Positions 35,488 through 43,565 of a stretch of DNA of 64,000 nt are shown here, one piece after another. This DNA is from Zygotorulaspora mrakii (lineage: Eukaryota; Ascomycota; Saccharomycetes; Saccharomycetales; Saccharomycetaceae): assembly GCF_013402915.1 (NCBI RefSeq), contig NC_050721.1:744001-808000 (forward strand), given 5' to 3'. Positions within the stretch are counted from its first letter, which is position 1, and each line of letters begins with the position of its first letter. Under the pieces are notes generated by a model. That model ran no database searches. It had not been told where the DNA came from and was given only the letters and a program-made list of their open reading frames with translations. Position numbers and translations under genes: made by a program.

Positions 35488-38334
35488 TTACGACTTCTGA
35501 TATCTCTCCAAAATTTCTTGAGGAGTGGGCGATTTCATATTATTACTTATGCCAGCACTAGGTATGTTACTATTGGCCTCTCTATTTTTGTCTGATGGAA
35601 CTGATGGTGATTTCGAAATAGGTTGTGACGACGTTTGGGCTTGGGGGGAAGCACCCCCCGTTTGTGAACTGGGTACCACCTGTTGTTTTGCTTGTTGTAA
35701 CTGTAATCTCCGATGCTGGGCTTGTCTGTAATAATTTTGAGCAGCTTTCATTGCATTTTCAACAGTAAACTCAGGTTTCTGCGCTAGGATTTTTCTTGTA
35801 TAGCTTTCGATAATTTCCCGTTCTGAGAATTGTCGCGGTGGTGGGACTGGCGTAGAAGAATTTCTACTCCCCAAAGTCTTAGATTTGGAGGCCGAGTCAG
35901 GGGCTCCACCAGAAATAGAAGATGATTCACTTATATTCATATCTCTTACCGAAGAACGAGAGGGTGTTTGATTAGGTGTTGCTTGATTCGATTGCTGTTG
36001 GAGCCGATTTTTAACGCTACGTCTCATTTGAATATCTCTCCTCAGAGAATCGTCCCTCTCTGCTTTCAATTTAGACATCTCCGCTGGCGTAGGAACAGCC
36101 ATATTTTTGCAATCTAATGGTTTTCTGGGTTGTGTCGGATTTGGGCGGGGAGCGTTCTCTCTCTTTTTGATACATTTGCGCATCGCCTCAAACATGCTAG
36201 CCCAACGTAATCTCCTATGACCACGTTGAATGGACTCTTGTCCGACACCTAATGGCGAAATTCTGCTATTTTGTCTTTGTTGAAACTTATGTGCCTCCAT
36301 CAACCATTGCTGTACACTATGAGCCCTTGGTCCCTTCAAATCATTGAAGCTAAATCTTTCATTCAGTTGAACAAACCTTTCGAAACACTGCCAAGGTGTT
36401 CTCCTTTCAATATTTGAAAGATAGGAATCACTTGACTTTCTGGTCATGTGTGCACTGATTAATTCCCAGTTGTAAGCGTAAGCATTGATATTTTTAACAA
36501 GTTCTTGATCATCTTCTGGTAACCAAATGGTTGGAGTCCGATTTTGTAAGTACCTCAAGGAAGGTGCAGGTGGCGGCTTTAAATAATGGCTTCTCCTGTT
36601 ACCATAAAACAAGCCTCTACGTTTACTGAGTTGTACTAGCGATTGCTCATCATCTACTATCTGCTTTTCTACCACTTTGTAAAAATAGTCATCCTCTAGA
36701 GAAAGCATAGTTTTTGAAATCGGAGCAAATGATAAATCATCATTTCCATCTTTCATGGATTTAACCCCCGTATATAGCTGAATATCTTCAGCAATTGTTC
36801 TTTCAGTGGAATTTAATTCATCGAAAGATATCGTTAACTTGAAAGGACTAGCGGCACTACTCTGTTTCGTTTGCGTGGCTTCATTACTACAAAGTTCTAC
36901 CAAATCGAGTGGTGCTTTAGAGGAGTCTGTTTCTTTCAACAATAGCGCGGTGTCAATTACTTGATCGTTTATATTTTCTGAAACGTTTGACTTTTGACCA
37001 TTTGTGCCATCCGGATGCATCTTCTCTTCCTTCTCTGTCTCAGAGATGCGATCATTTACGTTCTCTTTCCTTATTAATGTATATTCATTTTCTTGTTCAT
37101 TTGGTTGATCAATCTCGAGGTCTTTTTCATCATTCAACGAATTGGACTCTTTTTCCTGTTTTATCTTTGTCTTTACGCAACAAACTTTTCCATAAGACCA
37201 AAATTCCATCACAGCGTGTGCTAATGTAGCACAAACTGCGATCTTATACTTTTGGCCCTCTTTGAAATCTGCCTGCATCCACTTCCCTTCCTCTATGAGT
37301 GTTCTATGATGCGAATTTTCGTGTTCCCAAGAGTCACTGAATTTTTTTGGTTGCCTTAACGACCAAAGACCAAGCCGCCTCAATTCTTCGATCCTTGAGC
37401 TCACTACTGTAATCCTACCTTCGCTCAAAGCATTATTCATTATATCTGTAGTTAATGCTTTGTGTGCCATTGGTATTAGCTTTATTAAGGGCAATGTTTG
37501 AACCATGTATTTCAATTCAGCTAACGGTAATGCTTGCGCAATTTTTGATGGTATAGTGTCCTTCATCAATAGGTAAACAGATTCTTTACTGTTGATGTTG
37601 TTCTCTTTAAAACAGTCATTTGATTCAATCGCTTTGGCTGTAACTTCCTGAAGCAAATAATTGCTAAACTTTTCAGGCACGTCAACAGGTGTGGGGTGCG
37701 CTGGAGGAATTGTCAAGTTCATATAATATAGAGGATGCTCATACGTATGGGCATGGTTGGATAGCGACATTGTAGCTATTCCGGAACTTGCTACGGAAGG
37801 CGGAGGCATAGAACTATTTTTCAGAGGTACACTAGCTCGGCCTAGTTGGTTCTCGTGGAGCTTTATCCTCTTTTCGGATCTCTCCTCAGCCATATTAATA
37901 TTTTCTTCTTCAGCCCGCCGTTTCGTCTCATTTGCTGCTCTTTGCGACTTTTGCGACGACTGCTGCTGCTGTCGTTGTATCCCCTCAGCTTGCAGGCTGA
38001 CCGTGGATTTCTTAACTTGATCCTTTTTCTTGCTGCCCGCTTCCTGTGATTCGATATTCACAGGCTCCAGCTGTCTCAATTTTGGTAATGTATCCGGCTG
38101 GAAACTAATACCTTTTCGTATGTCGTTGAGTGCCAAAAAATGCTCTATGTCCTTCTTCAATTCATCCCCGTTGTGAATATCTAGTAACTCGCTCAACCTG
38201 GAGACACAGTACAGCTCCCTCAGCTTGCGACTCCGCTGGTTCACAAGGCTCTTCACCTGAGGCCTGGTGGCTCCATCGCAGTCCTCCGCCAGTTCAGATG
38301 CCTCTGTCTTCTGTGGGTTCTCTGCAGAAGACAT
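35488..38334 (-). CDS. EAF1: Eaf1/Vid21, scaffold subunit of NuA4
   Basis: 948 residues from the ATG at 38334; one more in-frame codon upstream is a GTG. S. cerevisiae Eaf1 (YDR359C) has 982. It is the platform protein unique to the NuA4 histone H4 acetyltransferase. An HSA domain is visible at about 330-410 (EGKWMQADFKEGQKYKI and VMEFW), which binds actin-related proteins. A SANT/Myb domain lies near 625-690 with LPEDDQELVKNI and NWELISAHM. The N-terminal and C-terminal parts are low complexity, and the last 150 residues are rich in Gln, Ser and Pro. Tra1, encoded in the same window, is its partner in NuA4. Three Reb1-type sites lie just upstream. Confidence 0.95.
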   Translation of the reverse strand: MSSAENPQKTEASELAEDCDGATRPQVKSLVNQRSRKLRELYCVSRLSELLDIHNGDELKKDIEHFLALNDIRKGISFQPDTLPKLRQLEPVNIESQEAGSKKKDQVKKSTVSLQAEGIQRQQQQSSQKSQRAANETKRRAEEENINMAEERSEKRIKLHENQLGRASVPLKNSSMPPPSVASSGIATMSLSNHAHTYEHPLYYMNLTIPPAHPTPVDVPEKFSNYLLQEVTAKAIESNDCFKENNINSKESVYLLMKDTIPSKIAQALPLAELKYMVQTLPLIKLIPMAHKALTTDIMNNALSEGRITVVSSRIEELRRLGLWSLRQPKKFSDSWEHENSHHRTLIEEGKWMQADFKEGQKYKIAVCATLAHAVMEFWSYGKVCCVKTKIKQEKESNSLNDEKDLEIDQPNEQENEYTLIRKENVNDRISETEKEEKMHPDGTNGQKSNVSENINDQVIDTALLLKETDSSKAPLDLVELCSNEATQTKQSSAASPFKLTISFDELNSTERTIAEDIQLYTGVKSMKDGNDDLSFAPISKTMLSLEDDYFYKVVEKQIVDDEQSLVQLSKRRGLFYGNRRSHYLKPPPAPSLRYLQNRTPTIWLPEDDQELVKNINAYAYNWELISAHMTRKSSDSYLSNIERRTPWQCFERFVQLNERFSFNDLKGPRAHSVQQWLMEAHKFQQRQNSRISPLGVGQESIQRGHRRLRWASMFEAMRKCIKKRENAPRPNPTQPRKPLDCKNMAVPTPAEMSKLKAERDDSLRRDIQMRRSVKNRLQQQSNQATPNQTPSRSSVRDMNISESSSISGGAPDSASKSKTLGSRNSSTPVPPPRQFSEREIIESYTRKILAQKPEFTVENAMKAAQNYYRQAQHRRLQLQQAKQQVVPSSQTGGASPQAQTSSQPISKSPSVPSDKNREANSNIPSAGISNNMKSPTPQEILERYQKS

Positions 38335-38392
38335 CACGGTATGTTTCTCGAAATAGCCGCCAGCCTACTCTCCGTGACAATTCTTTCTGTTG

Positions 38393-38399
38393 TTACCCG
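38393..38399 (+). promoter_or_regulatory. EAF1: Reb1 site, EAF1 promoter
   Basis: TTACCCG is an exact Reb1 core, 59 bp before the EAF1 ATG (the gene is on the minus strand). A second site follows within 30 bp. Confidence 0.6.
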
Positions 38400-38417
38400 C
38401 TTTGGATGAGGGTTGTG

Positions 38418-38425
38418 TTACCCGG
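38418..38425 (+). promoter_or_regulatory. EAF1: Reb1 site, EAF1 promoter (second)
   Basis: TTACCCGG is an exact, strong Reb1 site. A weaker CACCCG core lies at about 38455-38460. Two exact sites so close together mark a nucleosome-depleted promoter. Confidence 0.65.
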
Positions 38426-39191
38426 ATCCTTCGTATACACTGACTCGAACAATCACCCGTTCAAAATATCACGAGACCCCTAAATTGGTGAAAAAAAAGT
38501 AAACCAAGGCCTGCCGCTGTGGTATTTCCTATGGGAGGTTTCTTCTATAACTCGTGAACAGACACACCGTGCGTTGGAAAGCACTTCAAAGCGTTCGAGA
38601 AGCGTGTAACAAGGCCTCTAAGTTTTGTTGTTTACCCTCCTTCTTTGTGCTGCGCTGTCCGAGTAAAAAATTTTTTAGGCTGACCCTTTTTAGTTTTTAT
38701 CACGGTGGCGTATATAGTGATATCAAAATACTATCAGAATACAATGATCAGAGCATAAAGTTAATAGTGGATGTCATATTAACAAGGCAGCTTATCAACC
38801 ATGATAATGATGGCGATGAGCTTTAAGAGCGGCTGGATGTATCTGATTTTGCAACTTATTGATTTGCCTGTGAGCTCTGCTTGTTTAAAGCCGCATATAA
38901 GAACTTCATTTTAATATCGACACAGTGCTCTCATGGTTTGTGTTTTTGAGGAGCTGTGTCATCTAATGCTTTAATGGAGTAGTTATATCGTCAATTTGTA
39001 TCAATGTCTTCGATTTTATACTACAGGTATCGCCTGGGGGCTTCAGCGCCCCAAGTGTAAGCCTTTTTGTTTTTGGAAGTAGGAGCCTACAAAAATGCTG
39101 CTGCGGCGGCGGCTATTTGACTTCTTAAAGGTCATATGTTGATGTCAACAGAGCCCACTTGAGCTGAAAGGAAAGCTCTTCAGGACTATAA

Positions 39192-39226
39192 AAAAAATCA
39201 CGAGCAAGGATGAGCAGTGATTTTTT
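39192..39226. repeat. Perfect inverted repeat, 10-bp stem and 15-nt loop
   Basis: AAAAAATCAC (39192-39201) pairs exactly with GTGATTTTTT (39217-39226) around a 15-nt loop. As RNA on the plus strand it would be a stem followed by GUGAG; on the minus strand it would end in a U-run. It is the best of several hairpins in this gap. Confidence 0.6.
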
Positions 39227-39722
39227 GTGAGCGAAGTGTAATATCTCGGTTTTCAAAGCTCGTCCAGATGGCGGGGGCATTTGTTTATATAACACTCCCC
39301 AGTGCTGTAGCGTAAAAGACACGAGACAGCATTTGAATCGTCTCTTCCGAAAACTGAAATGTACCAGCTGAAACCAGGTTGCCACAAATATTCCTTGACA
39401 GAAAATCACTTTATCGTAGCACTACGAAATGCAGTCAGGAGATGGCGATTGGATGTCGGAAGATCTTGGAAATGACATGATCGAGTAAAAGAAGCCATAG
39501 TTGACGATACCCGAGTTGTTCGCCGTTGCCGACCTCCCACTAAGTGATAACGAGCATTTTTATAGTATTCAATGCCTTGATGATTAGATATTTTTAGTGC
39601 CCACAGCGACTCCTCTGTAGGGTTAAAGTCTTAGGTCTTAAAATACATAACTACTCAGTCTAAAAAAGTGGGAACCATACAGACAGAGCATTAAAGAAGG
39701 ATGATCACGGGCGGGTGTCAAA

Positions 39723-40586
39723 TTACCAAGTTTGGATCTCCTGCTCAAGCTCGTGGATACTCTTGATCAGTGAAGCATGATCTAGAATGATGTATGAGTT
39801 AATTATTCCTTTTCTTGGCTCTGATTGGAATTTCAACTTCGCATTTTTCTCAAAATGGCGGTCTTCAACATGGAAATAGTCGACCTCGGCTTGCTTTACT
39901 CTTTTCCTCGATCGTGCCTTGCTGTTCTGATCGCTGTCATCATCATCATCGCTGTCCATATCAAAGTTGACTTCGTACTTTCTACTAAGGATGATGTAAA
40001 AATCATGATGTTTGTCGTCACCCAGCGTTTTGGTGACATCTTCCAGTGTGATCTTATACAAAGGAGGAACAACCTCAGCAGGCATATTGATGAGTCTTTC
40101 ACTTACGATTAGTGCACATGACTTAGCGCCATTGGCGTCCACTGTTTGCAGAAACGTCTGGATTCTTGTGTCAACTTTAGATAGATACTTGACGTAATCG
40201 CAGTCACGGTGTTCCTCATAATTGATAATTGAAAGAAAGCAATATGGATCTGACTCAATCCCGTCTGTTTTGATCGTTGTAGTTGGAGATTCAAGCATGA
40301 GATCAGCAAGCTTACTCAACTGAATTCTATTACTCTCCTGCGGACCAAAAAGTTGACGCAACAGGTTCTTGAATGCATGAAAATCGACATTTGGATCACC
40401 ATTAAAAAAGTCAAAATCAATATTCACAACCTCTTCATTACTGTCTCCATCATTATCACTGTCGTCGCTATCACTTGTGTCAATACCGCTGCTAACATCG
40501 ATATCCGATGCTTCGCTAGAGCCAAGCTCTTGGTTGGCCGATCTCTTTCTGCTTGTCAACTCAGAAAGCTTGATTGCTTGTACCAT
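39723..40586 (-). CDS. BCP1: Bcp1, chaperone of ribosomal protein Rpl23
   Basis: 287 residues; S. cerevisiae Bcp1 (YDR361C) has 283. It belongs to the BCCIP family. It is a nuclear protein that guards Rpl23 before assembly into the 60S subunit and is needed for export of some cargoes. The N-terminal part has an acidic Asp/Ser tract (about 27-55) followed by the family segment VNIDFDFFNGDPNVDFHAFK. A second acidic run (about 207-220) precedes a basic RSRKR stretch that may be a nuclear signal. ATG at 40586. It is divergent from CTM1. PAC- and RRPE-like motifs upstream fit ribosome-biogenesis control. Confidence 0.95.
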   Translation of the reverse strand: MVQAIKLSELTSRKRSANQELGSSEASDIDVSSGIDTSDSDDSDNDGDSNEEVVNIDFDFFNGDPNVDFHAFKNLLRQLFGPQESNRIQLSKLADLMLESPTTTIKTDGIESDPYCFLSIINYEEHRDCDYVKYLSKVDTRIQTFLQTVDANGAKSCALIVSERLINMPAEVVPPLYKITLEDVTKTLGDDKHHDFYIILSRKYEVNFDMDSDDDDDSDQNSKARSRKRVKQAEVDYFHVEDRHFEKNAKLKFQSEPRKGIINSYIILDHASLIKSIHELEQEIQTW

Positions 40587-40658
40587 TTTGTGATGCTTTG
40601 GAAATGTAGATCCCTTATAGTGATTGTAATTGTTGTCAAAGCAGATTATCTTTTTCTG

Positions 40659-40682
40659 AGCTCATCTCTAATAATTTTTCAC
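40659..40682 (-). promoter_or_regulatory. BCP1: PAC-like and RRPE-like pair upstream of BCP1
   Basis: On the minus strand, GAGATGAGCT (40668-40659) differs from the PAC consensus GCGATGAGMT at one base. Just upstream of it in that reading, GTGAAAAATT (40682-40673) resembles RRPE (TGAAAATTTT). The pair lies 70-100 bp before the BCP1 start, the usual position in ribosome-biogenesis promoters. Confidence 0.5.
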
Positions 40683-40807
40683 AATACACTTAAAATGGAA
40701 AATGAATGTAGCAGAAGAAGAAATGATATCCCTGATTGCCAGTCCTATGTATTGCCAATGGCGTCCACTATACCAGACAACTGAATCCTGTCTAAAAACG
40801 TTTACCC

Positions 40808-42565
40808 ATGTCCAGCACACTGAAATGGTTTTCAAGGAATGCAGGCGTGCAAGTGCATAATGCTCTTAGCGTGAAAGAGTCGTCAGTTGATGACCCTAGC
40901 TCTGGATTGGGGTTGTTTGTAGATAGAACAAAGATTGATAGAGAGGAAATGGATGGAATGAAGGATATTGAACTGTTGAGAATAGCAAAGACGGCCACAA
41001 TAAGTACTTACCGCATCAACAGTATATTGAAGGATAGTTCGCAATATTCCTGTAAGCAAGCATGTCAGCGAACGCAAGAAAGAATGAAAAAAGCCATTAG
41101 AGACTTCTTAAGTCTGAAATTTTTAACTGCTATTACTACAGAATCAGTTGTGTTAGTTGTAGAGCTTTTAATTCTACATTCTTTGAAAGGAGAATACGAA
41201 ATCCCCCGCACTTTGGATTATTATATTGAAACCGTACTGCTAGAGACAAAAGTCAACAGCATTTTATTATGTGACCAAAAGAGTCTAAGTATATATGAAC
41301 ATCTATTCCCATGTAAGCTTTTTGGAAGTATTTTTGAGGTGGTAGACTCTTTCTTAGCAAAATATATTCCTGAGAAGAGTTGCTCGCTCATGACAATACA
41401 GCAAATGTTTGCAGCTGTTCAGTCGAGAACCTTGGAAATTCCGAAGCAGGTAAGTGCAGATAGTGAGGACTTTACGGTTGAAACAACCTTAGTACCTGTA
41501 CTGGATTTCGCCAATCATGATAATTCTCTCCAAAATGCACACTTTGACGTAGATCGTGAAACACAAGACGTCCTTTTACTTTTGGAGCTTCCCAAATGTG
41601 ATAGACTGTCAGACAATGAAGAATTCGAAGTGTTTATTAGTTACTCCCCTGCTGAAGATCTAATGCATTTTTGTGGTACATATGGATTTGCACCTCAAAC
41701 GAATAATGCAACGCAATATTTTAATATGTCGCTCCATCGAAGCTATCTGAAAAATCATGCACACTTGAATGTGAACCTGAGACTTTTTTACAAGTGGCTG
41801 GCCATAAATCCAGTGATACAGTTAATTAAGCATGAAGAAAAATGGTATATCAATGACACTGGTGATGAATTTGCCTCCTTGCTTTTGCCATTTATAAGCT
41901 TGGGACATGGGCTAGGGAAAAGTTGCTGGGAGTATGATTCACACAGTTATAGAACTTTTGCATTCTTTCGCATGTCTCAAGATGAACACAGCCACGATCA
42001 CCAAGCTCTGTTGAATATATATGCAAAAAAAGTTATTCAGATGGAGAACGATAATCAGGACTACATTGATTTACCACAGTTAGCATGGACAATGAGGTTC
42101 AAGAATGACGATGGGGCGTTGCTCCATGGGAGATTAACGGCACAAGAAGCGTTGGAAGTAGCGCCTTTCCACGAACCAGAGATTTTTGGCGACGCAATTT
42201 CTTCCTTTTCGAACTATTTCATAACATATCTTGAATGGAGGCTTAATGTACTACGTGAGGCAAGAAATGAGCATGGAACGGAATCTCCAATACTGCATGT
42301 GCTTGAAAACGAGATATCAATAGCTGAAAGCATAATAAAAGACAAAATTCCATTATTTTGGACAGATTTAGAACCCGAAGCGCAGGCCATGCCCTTCTCT
42401 TATCCTTTACCCGCATTACATATCACGCATGAGCTATCTCCGCTAACCAAGGAAACTCCTATGATCCCTGACTTTGCCTCATTGGCATTGAATGATTTTG
42501 ATCCATCAAAACAAACAGACTTCTTGGTGGAGGAATTAGAGAAGTATAAGAGCTTCGTGTATTGA
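40808..42565 (+). CDS. CTM1: Ctm1, cytochrome c lysine methyltransferase
   Basis: 585 residues, the same length as S. cerevisiae Ctm1 (YHR109W). It trimethylates a lysine of cytochrome c in the cytosol before import. It is a SET-domain protein of the split type: the N-terminal SET part contains SGLGLFVD, a long helical insert follows, and the second part has VLDFANHDNSLQNAHF, with the NH motif that binds S-adenosylmethionine, and then EVFISYSPAEDLMHFCGTYGF with the catalytic Tyr region. The rest is a helical substrate-binding domain, as in RuBisCO-LSMT-like enzymes. ATG at 40808. It is followed by ERP5, as in S. cerevisiae chromosome VIII. Confidence 0.94.
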   Translation: MSSTLKWFSRNAGVQVHNALSVKESSVDDPSSGLGLFVDRTKIDREEMDGMKDIELLRIAKTATISTYRINSILKDSSQYSCKQACQRTQERMKKAIRDFLSLKFLTAITTESVVLVVELLILHSLKGEYEIPRTLDYYIETVLLETKVNSILLCDQKSLSIYEHLFPCKLFGSIFEVVDSFLAKYIPEKSCSLMTIQQMFAAVQSRTLEIPKQVSADSEDFTVETTLVPVLDFANHDNSLQNAHFDVDRETQDVLLLLELPKCDRLSDNEEFEVFISYSPAEDLMHFCGTYGFAPQTNNATQYFNMSLHRSYLKNHAHLNVNLRLFYKWLAINPVIQLIKHEEKWYINDTGDEFASLLLPFISLGHGLGKSCWEYDSHSYRTFAFFRMSQDEHSHDHQALLNIYAKKVIQMENDNQDYIDLPQLAWTMRFKNDDGALLHGRLTAQEALEVAPFHEPEIFGDAISSFSNYFITYLEWRLNVLREARNEHGTESPILHVLENEISIAESIIKDKIPLFWTDLEPEAQAMPFSYPLPALHITHELSPLTKETPMIPDFASLALNDFDPSKQTDFLVEELEKYKSFVY

Positions 42566-42713
42566 CTGTTAGAACTTTTATGTAGTTGATTCATTTGGAG
42601 AAGCCAATTTAATACATGAATGGCTTGTTTGTATTTCTTGAAAATTAGTTTGTTCGAAAACAATGCATCTCAAGAGAAGAGCCCCAGAAAGTCGATGAAA
42701 GAGAGCTGAAAAC

Positions 42714-43358
42714 ATGCAATCATCATTTCTCATGGTAGTGGCGTGCCTTGTACTATTTCTTTTGAGGGATACTTTTGGGCTCCATTTTTATCTGAAGCCT
42801 GGTGAGATCAAGTGCTTTTATGAAAGCTTGCGCGAGGGCAATTTACTAGTAGGCGATATTGACGGCTACATAGAAGGCGAGGTCGGTCGATTCAAAGATG
42901 ATCCAGAATTGCTTCTAGGTATTTCAGTTTATGAAACTTTCGACAATGAGGAGCTCGTACTGAATCAGCAAAACTCCCATAGTGGTGATTTTACTCTGAC
43001 TGCACTTGAAACGGGAGAACATAAAATATGTATCAATCCCATATATTCTGAGGAGAATGCGAATGTCAGGGTATTTGTGGAATTTGAGATATCCACATCA
43101 GAATCCGTTGATAGTAGAAGAAAACAAGATGTCAAATCTCTAAGAGAAAGAATCTCTCAGTTGATAGAGAGATTACATAGGATCCGGAATGCACAGCGAT
43201 CTATCAGGATGGAAGAGGCAGAATTCAGAGATCAAAGTGAATCTGCCAATAGCAAAATTATGTTCTGGTCCCTAGTACAATTCTTTGCATTGGTTGCAAT
43301 ATGCGCTATTCAATTGCGCTACCTGAAAGTCTTTTTCGTTAAACAAAAGATTCTGTGA
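42714..43358 (+). CDS. ERP5: Erp5, p24-family ER-Golgi cargo protein
   Basis: 214 residues; S. cerevisiae Erp5 (YHR110W) has 212. It starts with a clear signal peptide (MQSSFLMVVACLVLFLL) cleaved near residue 22. A lumenal GOLD domain (about 30-130) has the two expected Cys (CFYES and KICINP). A heptad coiled coil (about 140-175) precedes a single membrane span (about 182-201). The short cytosolic tail RYLKVFFVKQKIL carries the FF motif for COPII and basic residues near the end for COPI. p24 proteins cycle between ER and Golgi in COP vesicles and help load cargo. Confidence 0.93.
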   Translation: MQSSFLMVVACLVLFLLRDTFGLHFYLKPGEIKCFYESLREGNLLVGDIDGYIEGEVGRFKDDPELLLGISVYETFDNEELVLNQQNSHSGDFTLTALETGEHKICINPIYSEENANVRVFVEFEISTSESVDSRRKQDVKSLRERISQLIERLHRIRNAQRSIRMEEAEFRDQSESANSKIMFWSLVQFFALVAICAIQLRYLKVFFVKQKIL

Positions 43359-43565
43359 GAGCCTGGCGTCATATCCCAGAGCTGCCACTTCAAAAGGTTC
43401 GCTCAATAGACTCGCTAAAAGTATTCAATCAACGTGATAATTAACTTATATACGGAGGAAGTTCTTGATTTTATTTTTTTAGATAATGAAAAAAATATCA
43501 AGATGAAAAAAAAGATTAAGTCTCGAAAGGTAAAATCATTAATCGAATCTGCTATAGTGTATGCC

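Larger units (their letters stand above)
38335..39722. other. 1.4-kb gene-free gap between EAF1 and BCP1
   Basis: This is the longest stretch without a protein gene apart from the LTR and tRNA regions. Its left end is the EAF1 promoter with Reb1 sites; its right end is the BCP1 3' region. Short open frames exist (38554-38826 plus; 39125-39409 minus) but do not resemble any protein I know, and the latter lacks an early ATG. Between 39030 and 39230 several good hairpins occur, including one with a perfect 10-bp stem. An unannotated structured RNA is possible; promoter or terminator sequence is the plainer reading. Confidence 0.5.

Noticed and set aside
38554..38826. 90-codon plus-strand frame in the EAF1-BCP1 gap
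   Set aside because: No similarity to any protein I know, no clear promoter; could be chance. Kept only as a note in the gap entry.
39342..39356. CTTCCGAAAAC resembling centromere element CDEIII
   Set aside because: The flanking sequence is not AT-rich and no RTCACRTG lies upstream at a suitable distance.
39125..39409. 94-codon minus-strand frame in the EAF1-BCP1 gap
   Set aside because: It has no ATG near its start and no recognisable protein character; the hairpins cross it.
40353..40784. 143-codon frame opposite the BCP1 start
   Set aside because: Antisense to the conserved N-terminal part of BCP1; composition is repetitive Ile/Val from the complement of Asp-rich codons.
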